From Chloroflexota bacterium (lineage in GTDB: Bacteria; Chloroflexota; Dehalococcoidia; Lucifugimonadales; UBA3495), in assembly GCA_009840165.1 (NCBI GenBank), contig VXOG01000036.1, forward strand, positions 1-64,000: a stretch of DNA of 64,000 nucleotides, in the 5' to 3' direction. The stretch's first letter is position 1. Each line of letters begins with the position of its first letter. The notes beneath the pieces were generated by a model. It searched no databases. It saw only the letters and a program-made list of their open reading frames with translations, and was not told the DNA's origin. Shown in pieces: positions 45,199-53,975 of the stretch. The position numbers and the translations under genes are program-made.

Positions 45199-45199
45199 T

Positions 45200-46774
45200 T
45201 TACCAGGACGCGCTCCCCAGCCGCGAGCGGAACAGATCACGGCGACCCTGCATGCGCCAACGGGACGCGGATTCACGCGACCCGCCATCCCGACCGTTGG
45301 CCTGCTCGGCGGCGACGGCCGCCGCGCCGATGGCGGCGGCCAGCGCGCGGGGATCCAGTTCGGTGAGCGAGTGATGCCCGTTGCCGGAGGTTCCGTTGGG
45401 ATGCATGGTCGTCGTTTTGCCCTTGGCTTGTAGTCGTCGCTCGAGTATGGCGTTCAGGCTGCCGGTATGGTATTGACCCGAGGTGAACTCGGGGCTGGCC
45501 AGCACGTCGCGCAGCAGGGGAATGTTGGTGTTCACGCCGGCCACGTGGAAGTCGGCGAGGGCCGTATCCAGCGTTGCGATGGCGTCAGCGCGGTCATCAC
45601 CCCAGGCCATTATCTTGGCTAGCAACGGTTCGTAGTGTAGCGAAACCTCGTAGCCGACGCAAAGCGCGGTATCGATGCGAACGTGTTCACCCTCGGGAAG
45701 TTGCAGCTCCGTGACGGTTCCCACGTTGGGCAGGAGGGTATCTGGGTCTTCGGGATAGATACGGGCTTCGATGGCGTGGCCGTTGGCCCGGATGTCGCGT
45801 TGTCGGATGGAGAAGGGAATGTCGGCGGCGGCCATCAGCTGAAGTTCAACGATGTCCTGTCCGGAGATCAGTTCCGAGACCCCGTGTTCGACCTGGAGGC
45901 GCGGGTTCATCTCCAGGAAGTAGAAATGGCCATCGTCGGTTACTAGAAACTCCACGGTGCCGGCGTTGGTGTAGCCGACCTCACGGCCAAGCTGTCGGGA
46001 AAGGCGCCCCAGTTGTCCACGCGCCTCGGCAGTAAGCTTGGCCGATGCTGGGGTTTCCTCAATGAGTTTCTGGTTACGGCGCTGGATGGAGCAGTCGCGT
46101 TCGTAAAGATGGAGGACATTGCCATACTGGTCGGCGATGAGCTGGACCTCAATATGGGATGCGCCTTCGAGGTAACGCTCGTAGAACAGGCTGGAATCGG
46201 CGAAGGCGGCCTGGGCAGTCTTGCGGGTGCGCTCGATGACGGGTTCAAGCTCGGCCATGCTGCGGACCACGTGGATGCCGATGCCGCCTCCGCCGGCGGC
46301 GGCCTTGACCATCATGGGGAAACCCAGCTCCCAGGCTTTGCTGATGGCCTCGTCGTCGCTGACCGGCTCCTCGGTGCCCGGCATCACCGGGAGGCCGGAC
46401 TTGCGGGCTACTCGGCGGGCGGACAGCTTGTCGCCCATCTGGTTCAGCACCTCCTCGGTGGGGCCGATGAACACCACGCCTTCGGACTTGCAACGATCAA
46501 CCAGCCTACTGTTCTCGGATAGAAACCCGTAGCCGGGGTGGATGGCCTGCGCGCCGGTAGCGTGGCAGGCGTCCATCACTGCGTCGATGCTGAGGTAAGA
46601 CTCGGCGGCAGGAGCGGCGCCGATGCAGACGGACTGGTCGGCGAGCTGCGTGTGCAGGGCCCCGGCATCGGCCTCAGAATAAACCGCTACGGTGGATACG
46701 CCAAGACGCTGGCAGGTGCGGATGATTCGGGCGGCGATTTCGCCGCGGTTGGCGATTAGCACCTTATCAAACAT
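45200..46774 (-). CDS. accC: biotin carboxylase subunit
   Basis: A 524-residue ATP-grasp carboxylase: DKVLIANRGEIAARIIRTCQ start, MVKAAAGGGGIGIHVV (ATP-binding Gly loop), YERYLEGASHIEVQLIAD and LEMNPRLQVEHGVSEL. The last is normally LQVEHPVTE; Gly replaces Pro. The C-terminal 70 residues (Asn/Gly/Ala-rich) are an extra tail. It carboxylates biotin on the adjacent carrier. The preceding gap holds a hairpin of the GTAGGGGCGAAT family. Confidence 0.92.
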   Translation of the reverse strand: MFDKVLIANRGEIAARIIRTCQRLGVSTVAVYSEADAGALHTQLADQSVCIGAAPAAESYLSIDAVMDACHATGAQAIHPGYGFLSENSRLVDRCKSEGVVFIGPTEEVLNQMGDKLSARRVARKSGLPVMPGTEEPVSDDEAISKAWELGFPMMVKAAAGGGGIGIHVVRSMAELEPVIERTRKTAQAAFADSSLFYERYLEGASHIEVQLIADQYGNVLHLYERDCSIQRRNQKLIEETPASAKLTAEARGQLGRLSRQLGREVGYTNAGTVEFLVTDDGHFYFLEMNPRLQVEHGVSELISGQDIVELQLMAAADIPFSIRQRDIRANGHAIEARIYPEDPDTLLPNVGTVTELQLPEGEHVRIDTALCVGYEVSLHYEPLLAKIMAWGDDRADAIATLDTALADFHVAGVNTNIPLLRDVLASPEFTSGQYHTGSLNAILERRLQAKGKTTTMHPNGTSGNGHHSLTELDPRALAAAIGAAAVAAEQANGRDGGSRESASRWRMQGRRDLFRSRLGSASW

Positions 46775-46798
46775 CGCGGTACCTCGTTATTGCGGCCC

Positions 46799-46822
46799 GT
46801 AGGGGCGAATAATCATTCGCCC
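46799..46822. repeat. GTAGGGGCGAAT hairpin repeat (truncated arm)
   Basis: GTAGGGGCGAAT, AATC, ATTCGCCC lies in the gap between accC and recO. It is the same element as 29675-29702, missing the last four bases of its right arm. Confidence 0.68.
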
Positions 46823-46916
46823 TTGCTTTATGAACAGGCGCATGAAAGCGGCAAAATCAATTGCAAGACTTTTACGCTTTACCAGCGGTTAGGTCAACAT
46901 AAAATCCCTGCGAAAT

Positions 46917-47696
46917 TCAGGCAAATTTGGCGGCGTCCAGGAAAGCTTGGGAGCGCAACTGGCGGTCGAGCCAATGTTGGAGGGTTTCGGACAGTATGGC
47001 GTGTACCTCTTGTTGAACTGCGGGCGGCATGTTCAATCGGGGCAGTCGGTCAACCGATTCGGTGCGATGTAGCAGGCGCAGCACTTTCAGCGCCGCCAGG
47101 GACAACGGGCGGACGACAACCTCAGGCGGGCCACAATCGGGACAAATTGCGCCGCCGGCGCCGGCGGCGAAGCGGTGGCGTTCCGGCTCCAGTTCGTCGC
47201 CACATTCGACGCACTGGTAAAGCTCGGGCAGAAAGCCGGAGAGTTGCAGCAGTTGCAGGTCGAAGTAGCGGAGAGGGAGATCCAACGCAAGTTCATCGCC
47301 AGCGCCGGACTGCTTGCCGATAGCCTCCAGGGTATGCAGCGCGAGATCCAGCACTTGGGGGTTGGCCGCTGAGGATGCGCTGAAACCGTCGATGAGTTCG
47401 GCGACGTGCAGGCCGCGGGCGATGTTGGCGTAGTCGGCTTTGACATCAGGGAAGGCATTGACGACTTCGGCCTCGGCCACAATATCGAGGTTCCGTCCCC
47501 GGGCGACGGAGAGTCGGACCAGGGTGAGCGGCTCGAAATGGCCGACTAGCTTGCTGGTGAGCCGGCGCGCGCCACGAGCCAGCACGTCCAGCTTGCCGTG
47601 CTCGCGGGTGTAGAGAGATGCAACGAGATCCGCCTCGCCGGCCGGCGACTTGCGGAGGGTGAGGCCGACGGCGCGATAGGTTCGCGGCTGGGTCAT
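46917..47696 (-). CDS. recO: DNA repair protein RecO
   Basis: A 259-residue recombination mediator. AVGLTLRKSPAGEADLVASLYTREHG is the N-terminal OB fold; the zinc pair is CVECGDE and CPDCG. It works with RecR and RecF to load RecA. The last bases of recR overlap its start (ATGA). Confidence 0.93.
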   Translation of the reverse strand: MTQPRTYRAVGLTLRKSPAGEADLVASLYTREHGKLDVLARGARRLTSKLVGHFEPLTLVRLSVARGRNLDIVAEAEVVNAFPDVKADYANIARGLHVAELIDGFSASSAANPQVLDLALHTLEAIGKQSGAGDELALDLPLRYFDLQLLQLSGFLPELYQCVECGDELEPERHRFAAGAGGAICPDCGPPEVVVRPLSLAALKVLRLLHRTESVDRLPRLNMPPAVQQEVHAILSETLQHWLDRQLRSQAFLDAAKFA

Positions 47697-48316
47697 TCGA
47701 GTTGGTTGCGGCCGGCCAGGGCGCGGCTGAGGGTGGTCTCGTCGGCGAATTCCAGGGAGCCGCCGACGGGGAGGCCCAGCGCCAGGCGGGTTATGCGGAT
47801 GCCCGTGCCGGAGAGCCGGCGGTGAATGAAATCGGCGGTGGCGTCGCCTTCCAGCGTGGGGTTGGTGGCGACGATGAGTTCCCGGAAAGGATTGTCCTGG
47901 GCCTGAAGACGGGCGAACAGCTGGGGCAGGTGGATGTCCTCGGGGCCGATGCCGTTGAGCGGCGACAACGCGCCGTGCAGGACGTGGTACATGCCGCGAT
48001 AGACACGGGTGCGCTCCAGAGCCACCAGGTCGCGGGATTCCTCAACGACGCAGATCTGGTCGCGGTTGCGCTGGGGGTTGGCGCAGATGGAGCAGGGCGA
48101 AGCGTCGGTGAGGTTCCGGCACTCGTCGCAGAACAGAATCAGGTCCTTGACGGCGACGATGGCGTCGGCCAGTGCGCGCGCCTCATCGTCGGGGATGTGG
48201 GCGATGTGGTAGGCGATGCGCTGGGCGCTCTTGGGGCCGATCCCGGGCAACTGGTGCAGTCGGTCGATCAGCTGTCCCAGAGAGCGCGTGGTGCCCGGGG
48301 TTGGATCGGAGGTCAT
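47693..48316 (-). CDS. recR: recombination protein RecR
   Basis: A 207-residue protein starting MTSDPTPG. LGQLIDRLHQLPGIGPKSAQRIAYH is a helix-hairpin-helix; CDECRNLTDASPCSIC is the zinc finger; ICVVEESRDLVALERT starts a TOPRIM domain. Normal length. recR and recO overlap by four bases, as a coupled pair. Confidence 0.95.
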   Translation of the reverse strand: MTSDPTPGTTRSLGQLIDRLHQLPGIGPKSAQRIAYHIAHIPDDEARALADAIVAVKDLILFCDECRNLTDASPCSICANPQRNRDQICVVEESRDLVALERTRVYRGMYHVLHGALSPLNGIGPEDIHLPQLFARLQAQDNPFRELIVATNPTLEGDATADFIHRRLSGTGIRITRLALGLPVGGSLEFADETTLSRALAGRNQLE

Positions 48317-48341
48317 AATGTTTATGCTGTTGCGCCGGTTG

Positions 48342-48746
48342 CTATCCAACGTTGGCGGAAGCCGGCTGTGGCAATGCCGCCAGCGCCGGCGCCAGATGCA
48401 CCGACGCCTGCCGTAAATCCACCGCTACCACGTCCCATTCACTCCCATCGTCAAACCACTGGCGGTAACTGACGAAATCGCCGTTGTCCACCACGCGAAA
48501 ATCGGCGTCGGGTTCCGGCTTGTCGCCCATGGTCAGAGTGTCGCTGTCGGCATCGTAGCCGCGCTTCGCGTCAAGAGGCAAAAAGCGCGTGACGCGATGC
48601 AAGTCAAGCCTGGTTATGTTTTCAATGCCCTCATCCTCAAGGGCGAAGATGACGCCAAAGTCGTCTCGCAACGTGCCGCCGCTACGCCCGTCACGGGATC
48701 CGATTATGAGCAACACATCCTCTTCACGATAGTATTTAACCTGCAT
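48342..48746 (-). CDS. hypothetical protein with DUF2283-like N-terminus
   Basis: A 134-residue protein beginning MQVKYYREEDVLLIIGS, which resembles DUF2283 openings, with a longer acidic body. Its start overlaps the end of the next gene by 11 bases. Together they form a probable toxin-antitoxin-like pair placed between recR and ybaB. Not identified beyond this. Confidence 0.45.
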   Translation of the reverse strand: MQVKYYREEDVLLIIGSRDGRSGGTLRDDFGVIFALEDEGIENITRLDLHRVTRFLPLDAKRGYDADSDTLTMGDKPEPDADFRVVDNGDFVSYRQWFDDGSEWDVVAVDLRQASVHLAPALAALPQPASANVG

Positions 48747-49116
48747 CTCTCACCTCCAAGTCTTGGCAACGGCGTTGAAACCAGGACAACTCTTCCTGCT
48801 TGACTCGTCCAGCCGCAGACTCGTCAAAAACGGCCGTTATGACTTCCTGGTTATCGAGCGAAACAACGACCCGCAACATTGCGCTTCTGCCGGGGACGAA
48901 TCCCCAATAAGTGATGGTAACGTTGTCCGCTCGGTCGGTGCAAATTCCGCGAACAGCCCAATCTTCAAGCACGTGTTGAATTCTGCTGGCGGTAATGCCG
49001 GCGTGCCGGGTATCACGTAAATGTCTGGTCAGCCACCTGGTGACGCCGCCGGCCGTGATGGTCTCCGGTAGTGCGCGCCGTTCCCGGTGCGGATCTCCGC
49101 TCCGCTGGCTGGACAT
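48736..49116 (-). CDS. hypothetical protein (DUF4258-like), partner of 48342-48746
   Basis: A 126-residue protein whose HVLEDWAVRGIC and ITYWGFVPGRSAMLRVVVSL patterns recall DUF4258, a fold often paired with DUF2283. Basic N-terminus. Not proven as toxin. Confidence 0.45.
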   Translation of the reverse strand: MSSQRSGDPHRERRALPETITAGGVTRWLTRHLRDTRHAGITASRIQHVLEDWAVRGICTDRADNVTITYWGFVPGRSAMLRVVVSLDNQEVITAVFDESAAGRVKQEELSWFQRRCQDLEVRDAG

Positions 49117-49125
49117 CCGGCCGGG

Positions 49126-49428
49126 CTAGAAAAGACCGGGGATGTTCATGCCGCCGGTTACTGCGCCCATCTTTTCGGCGGCCAGTTCCTGGGTGCGGGT
49201 GAAGGCGTCATTGACGGCGGCGGCAACCAGATCTTGCAGCAGGTCGATGTCCTCGGCGGCTTCCGGTTCGATGACGACCTCGGTTACTTCCTGCTTGCCG
49301 GTCATGGTGACGCGGACCACGCCGCCGCCGGCGGAGCCCTCGACGCTCATGGATTCCAGTTCTTCCTGGGCCTTGGCCAGGCGGTTCTGAAGTTGCTGTG
49401 CCTGTCGCATCATGCGCTTGTTCATCAT
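49126..49428 (-). CDS. ybaB: nucleoid-associated protein YbaB/EbfC
   Basis: A 100-residue DNA-binding protein. MMRQAQQLQNRLAKAQEELESM is the coiled N-terminal helix, then GGGVVRVTMTGKQEVTEVVI. It sits 18 bases after dnaX, the conserved dnaX-ybaB-recR order, here interrupted before recR by a two-gene insertion. Confidence 0.92.
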   Translation of the reverse strand: MMNKRMMRQAQQLQNRLAKAQEELESMSVEGSAGGGVVRVTMTGKQEVTEVVIEPEAAEDIDLLQDLVAAAVNDAFTRTQELAAEKMGAVTGGMNIPGLF

Positions 49429-49446
49429 AATGGGTTTCGGGGCCTC

Positions 49447-51129
49447 CTATTGTTCGTCCAGGATACGCGCGCCCAGGCCCATGGCAGTGCGGACCAGCGG
49501 GCTATCCTGGATGGAGCTGCGAGCTGGTTGGGTGCCCTCTCCGTTGGCGCCGGCCAGAATCACCTGGAAGGTGTGTCGTGAGCCAAAGGACTGTTCGATG
49601 GCTTGCTCAATAGTATCACGAACGCGAGGGTCGTTCAGTTCTTCCTGCATCCGGTCCAGGTTGGCAACGTTGCTGAACGGCAGGACCAATGTGGAATCGT
49701 CGTCCGCCAGATGGACGCTGTTGGAACGGCAGTCGCGGAGCAGGGCGCCCAAGTTGTACTTGCTGCCCTTGACTCGTCCCAGCTGGCGGACGGCCTGCTC
49801 CCAGCGTCCTTGTAGGCTGTCGGGCGCGGCGGCGGGAGCGCGGGCCGGCGCGGGTCGGTTATCCGGTGGCGGCGCCGGAGGCGCGGATTGGCGGGATGGC
49901 GGCGGGTTTGCGTTCGCCTGGCGAGGTGGACGCTGTTGTGGCGCCCCGCCTCTGGCTGGTTGGGATGGCCGTCCCGCTGGAGCGGGCTGGGAAGGCATGG
50001 ACGCCGGAGCCGGAGCTTCCTGCGGCGCGTTATTGGTCAACGGCGCGGGCCGGCAGATTTCGGCGGCGGCGATTTCCAGGGCCAGGGCCGACGGCGCGTC
50101 GTAGCGCAGGCCGGCGCTGGCCTCGCCCCACACTCGCACGGCCCGCAGAATATGGTGGGAGTCGGTCTTCTGTATGGTGGCGCGCAGATCGGCCAGGGTG
50201 TCGTCGGGCAGATCCAAAGTCTGTCCGGCGTCCCAAGAGAGCAGGAGCATGGAGCGCAGGAGGTCCAGGGTCTGGCGGTGCAGTTGGCGGGGTTCGCCGC
50301 CCTCCCAGACGACCTCGTTGATGGTTTCCAGCGCGCCGGTGGTGTCGCCGGCCAGCAGTTTCTGCGCCAGGGCCAGGTAGGCGTCGCTGCGCACCAGGCC
50401 CAGGGATTCTTCAACGTCGCGCAGGGTTATGTCGCCATCGGAGGATACCGCCAGCTGTTCGAGGATGTTCAGAGCGTCGCGCATGGAGCCGCCGGCGTTG
50501 CGGGCGACCATGCGCAGCGCGTCGGGATGGATGGCGATGGCTTCCTGGTCGGTGATGTAAGCCAGGCGGTCGTAGATGGTCTGGCCGGGCAGCCGGCGAA
50601 AGTCATAACGCTGGCAGCGGGAGAGGATGGTAGGCAGCAGCCGGTCGGCTTCAGTGGTGCAGAGGATGAAGATGACGTGCTCGGGCGGTTCCTCCAGGGT
50701 TTTGAGAAAGGCGTTGGAAGCCTCTCGGGTCAGCATGTGGGCTTCGTCGATGATATAGACCTTGCGCCGATTCTGCGTCGGCTGGAAGTGTACCTTGTCG
50801 CGGATTTCGCGGATTTCCTCGACGCCCCGGTTGCTGGCGGCGTCCAGTTCGATGATGTCCAGGTTGCGGCCCTCGTTGATCGAGACGCAGATGGCGCACT
50901 CATCGCATGGGTCACCTTGCTGCGGGTTGAGGCAGTTGACGGCCTTGGCCAGCACGCGGGCGGTGGTGGTCTTGCCGCTGCCCCGGGTGCCGCAGAACAG
51001 GTAGCTGTGGCTGACGCGCCCCTGCATCACGGCCTGGCGCAGGGTGTTGCCAACGTGCTCCTGACCGGCCAGGTCGCTGAAGGTGCCGGGCCGCCACTTG
51101 CGGTAATAGACTTGGGCTGAGGTGGTCAT
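49447..51129 (-). CDS. dnaX: DNA polymerase III subunit gamma/tau
   Basis: A 560-residue clamp-loader ATPase starting MTTSAQVYYRKWRPGTFSDLAGQ. CGTRGSGKTTTARVLAKAVN is Walker A, the four-Cys zinc site follows (GDPCDECAIC), YIIDEAHML is Walker B and FILCTTEADRL sensor 1. A Pro/Gln-rich linker (about residues 365-430) leads to a C-terminal tau-like domain. No obvious slippery site for gamma was seen. Its ATG overlaps the kinase gene stop by one base. Confidence 0.94.
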   Translation of the reverse strand: MTTSAQVYYRKWRPGTFSDLAGQEHVGNTLRQAVMQGRVSHSYLFCGTRGSGKTTTARVLAKAVNCLNPQQGDPCDECAICVSINEGRNLDIIELDAASNRGVEEIREIRDKVHFQPTQNRRKVYIIDEAHMLTREASNAFLKTLEEPPEHVIFILCTTEADRLLPTILSRCQRYDFRRLPGQTIYDRLAYITDQEAIAIHPDALRMVARNAGGSMRDALNILEQLAVSSDGDITLRDVEESLGLVRSDAYLALAQKLLAGDTTGALETINEVVWEGGEPRQLHRQTLDLLRSMLLLSWDAGQTLDLPDDTLADLRATIQKTDSHHILRAVRVWGEASAGLRYDAPSALALEIAAAEICRPAPLTNNAPQEAPAPASMPSQPAPAGRPSQPARGGAPQQRPPRQANANPPPSRQSAPPAPPPDNRPAPARAPAAAPDSLQGRWEQAVRQLGRVKGSKYNLGALLRDCRSNSVHLADDDSTLVLPFSNVANLDRMQEELNDPRVRDTIEQAIEQSFGSRHTFQVILAGANGEGTQPARSSIQDSPLVRTAMGLGARILDEQ

Positions 51130-53975
51130 CAGTTGCCGAACTGGGGCGTTTCGGTGATTTCGCGCAGCGTCCCTTCCGTAACGTACAGCCGGAAGCTGCC
51201 GGTGTGCATGCCTTCGCGGCTGCAAGCCGTGTCGTACACCGTTCCGGGACAGCGGCTTACGGCTTCGTCGGTCTGGTAGGCTACGGGACCTACGTAATAA
51301 CATTCGCCCGGAACGACTTCCCGCAACTCTTCTGCGGGGATGCTTTTCTGAAATTCCAGCAGTATCGTGTTTTGGGCGTTCTCCAGCGTCCCGCTGGGCC
51401 GGTCGGCCAGGTACAGCCAATGCTTTTGCCTGGTCTCGGACCCCACGTACCCGGAGACGTACTGCTGAACGCCGGGCGCGCGGGATAGATGGCCGGGTGG
51501 CGCCCCCCGTTGCGCCAGCAATACCGGGTCCGGATAGGGAGGAGGCGTCGGGGTGGGTGGGATGGCGATCACCGCCAGTTGGCCGGCCACGGCAGACATG
51601 CTGCCCACGGTAGCCCAGACGTCGTAAATGCCGGCGTCCATGATGTTCGGAACCACTATGTCGTCAATCAGGACGTCGCCGTTCGCGTCGGTGTTGGTGC
51701 GTGTGTTTCTCAGCAAAGGAAGTCCGTCGATGCTGACGTCATGCACCAGAGTGTACGGCGGGAATCCGGTCAACTTCACGGTGACGGCTTCCCCGGGATT
51801 CGCCGCGGCCGGCAGCACGGTCAAAATGGGGGCTGGGGTGGGCGGCACAACGACCGGAACGGCTGTCGGTATCGGAGTAACTGTAGGCAGCGGAGTAGGA
51901 GTATGGGTAGGCGTTGGCGGAGTGGTGGCCGTGGGCGCGGGGGTATCCGTTGGCGGGGTGGACGCTGGGAAAGTGTGAGTAGCAGCGTTCGATGGTTCGG
52001 AGAAAACTGAATCGCATATCGCATAGACCCGGTTTTGATAGGTCTGCCCTTCAACATCATCCGAAAAAGGGCCCAGATAGTAGTCGGTTTCCGAGCTGCT
52101 AATTAATTCTTCCCGCAAATTCCACGAGCCGTAAGCGCCGTTGCTCGTCAATTCGCGCCATTCGGTTTGGTATCCGGTCACAGTGAGGCCACCGTCCGGC
52201 GGATTCCATTCAAAGAGGATCTCCCGGTTAGTCAGATCGAAAACTCGGAAGTTGGTCGGCTGGCCGCACACCGGTTCGGGCGCCACCGCGCCGGATTCCA
52301 CCCCCGAGCCGCCGGCGCTGGTCGCCAACCCTGCCCCGCCGCCGGCCGCCGAGGCAACCACGTCGCCGGCGGTTGCGCCGCTGGCTGAGCTGGCCTCCGC
52401 CTGCAAGCTCCTGTTATTGCGCCACTCTTCAAATTCCCGGAAGCCCGCTGAACCCATGTTGAACAGGATGAAGAAGGCCAGAAGCGACACCCCGCCAATG
52501 GCGCTCCAGCGTGGCATCGCATTAGGACTGCGGAACAGCCCGAGCAGCCACCCTCTGGCTGGAACCAGGAAGATGAACGCAGCCCCCAGACCTAACCCCA
52601 GCCACAACCACCAGGGCCAGACCGTCATGGCCGCTTGGATCAGCGCCAACAAGAACCAGATGCTGACCAGGGATGCGAGGGTGATGATGACCCAGCGCGT
52701 TCTGGTGATGGGAGGTTGGAGCAGCCTGCGAACCGGAAGATAGAAGAGCGCCCCCGCCGTCAGGATTAGCGCCAGCCACCACCAGGGCCGGAACTCGCTG
52801 AAGAGCATGAGGGGCAGCAATGCCGCGTAGCCGGCCACCGCCAGCGCCCAATGAATCCAGTCGCCGCCCGTGGCGCCGGGGGGTGTGTAATAGCGCCGCG
52901 GCGCCGGCGCTGGTGTTGGCGAAGGGGCCGGCGCTGGTGTTGGCCGCCCCGGCGACGGTGATGGTGAAGGAGCGGGCGCGCGTCCTGCCGGTGAGGGGGC
53001 CGGCGCGGGCGCCGGGGACGGCGATGATCCGGGCGCCGGGACGGCCGGTATTTCCATCAGGGCTTCCACCCACTCCTCCGGTTTGGGACGGAGTTCGCCT
53101 TCGTGATCCTTGTCGAAGCAGCGCAGGAACAGTTCTTTTTGTTTGTCGGTCAGCGTATCCCAGGCTTCGTTAAACGGGTCGGGCGCGGTGACGCCCCGGC
53201 CGGCCGGCGCGAACAGCCAGTTGCTGATGCGCTCGCCGGGAAGCGCGTAGTTGGGCTGGTTGTTGACGGTATAGGGATGGTATCCGGTGAGCAGCTGAAA
53301 GACGAGGACGGCCAGGGCAAAGAGGTCCTGCTCCTGGGTCCGATTGGCGTAGTTGCTCTGAGCTTCCGGCGCCTGGAATTCAGGGCGGCCCATGTTGTTG
53401 GAAAAGGTTTGGCCGGTGGCCGGATCAGTGAAACCGTAGGAGTCGCAGTCCATCAAGGCGACGTCGTTCTGTCGGTTGGCTTCAGCGTTCTTTTCGTTAA
53501 TGTCCCCGATCACGTAACCGGCCTCATGAACGGCCTTGAAGCCCAGGGCCAGGTTGCTCGCGATGCGCACCCGGTCGTCAATCTGTATCTCGCGGGCCTG
53601 CCCGGCCCCGGTGCCCCGGGCCGCGCTCCGGTTATAGTACTCAACAATTGGAATCCAGGGCAGAGTGTAGTCCAGCTTGGGCATGAGGTACCCGGCGATG
53701 GCTCCATTTTCCATAACCCGTTGCTGGGGCCAGGTAATGCGCCAGTTAGCTCCCAGTTCGGGAGTTACGGGATTACTCACCAGGTACCGGAACTTGGCGT
53801 CGGCGTCATCGGGCGTTTTGCCCGGATGCCAGATTTTCACCGCCGAGCCGGGGGCGCCGTACACCGCATGCACCACGCCCTCGCCGCCCTCGCCCAGCTT
53901 GCCGCCCGGCACGACGGGGTTGCCGCTTTCGTCCACGAAGCGGCGGCCGGCGAGGGGGTTGCTTGAGGTAGTCAT
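51129..53975 (-). CDS. receptor-like atypical protein kinase with membrane and extracytoplasmic domains
   Basis: A 948-residue protein. Residues 25-315 are a kinase domain: Gly loop KLGEGGEGVV, AVKIW (Lys), YVIGDINEKN in place of HRDxxxxN, MDCDSYGF in place of DFG and PEFQAPEA. A Pro/Ala/Ser linker follows (317-370), then five hydrophobic helices (about 372-512), an FN3-like domain (about 573-658), a Thr/Pro-rich stretch and an IPT-like C-terminal part. An odd helix count would put the C-terminus outside. These kinase motifs match TerY-P-type kinases. It starts one base overlapping the TM2 gene and ends overlapping dnaX. Confidence 0.85.
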   Translation of the reverse strand: MTTSSNPLAGRRFVDESGNPVVPGGKLGEGGEGVVHAVYGAPGSAVKIWHPGKTPDDADAKFRYLVSNPVTPELGANWRITWPQQRVMENGAIAGYLMPKLDYTLPWIPIVEYYNRSAARGTGAGQAREIQIDDRVRIASNLALGFKAVHEAGYVIGDINEKNAEANRQNDVALMDCDSYGFTDPATGQTFSNNMGRPEFQAPEAQSNYANRTQEQDLFALAVLVFQLLTGYHPYTVNNQPNYALPGERISNWLFAPAGRGVTAPDPFNEAWDTLTDKQKELFLRCFDKDHEGELRPKPEEWVEALMEIPAVPAPGSSPSPAPAPAPSPAGRAPAPSPSPSPGRPTPAPAPSPTPAPAPRRYYTPPGATGGDWIHWALAVAGYAALLPLMLFSEFRPWWWLALILTAGALFYLPVRRLLQPPITRTRWVIITLASLVSIWFLLALIQAAMTVWPWWLWLGLGLGAAFIFLVPARGWLLGLFRSPNAMPRWSAIGGVSLLAFFILFNMGSAGFREFEEWRNNRSLQAEASSASGATAGDVVASAAGGGAGLATSAGGSGVESGAVAPEPVCGQPTNFRVFDLTNREILFEWNPPDGGLTVTGYQTEWRELTSNGAYGSWNLREELISSSETDYYLGPFSDDVEGQTYQNRVYAICDSVFSEPSNAATHTFPASTPPTDTPAPTATTPPTPTHTPTPLPTVTPIPTAVPVVVPPTPAPILTVLPAAANPGEAVTVKLTGFPPYTLVHDVSIDGLPLLRNTRTNTDANGDVLIDDIVVPNIMDAGIYDVWATVGSMSAVAGQLAVIAIPPTPTPPPYPDPVLLAQRGAPPGHLSRAPGVQQYVSGYVGSETRQKHWLYLADRPSGTLENAQNTILLEFQKSIPAEELREVVPGECYYVGPVAYQTDEAVSRCPGTVYDTACSREGMHTGSFRLYVTEGTLREITETPQFGN

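Noticed and set aside
49447..51129. programmed frameshift site for a gamma form of dnaX
   Set aside because: No A-rich slippery heptamer with a following hairpin was found by eye.
51840..51980. short tandem repeats considered as a CRISPR-like array
   Set aside because: They encode the Thr/Pro-rich linker of the kinase protein; no constant repeat-spacer unit exists.
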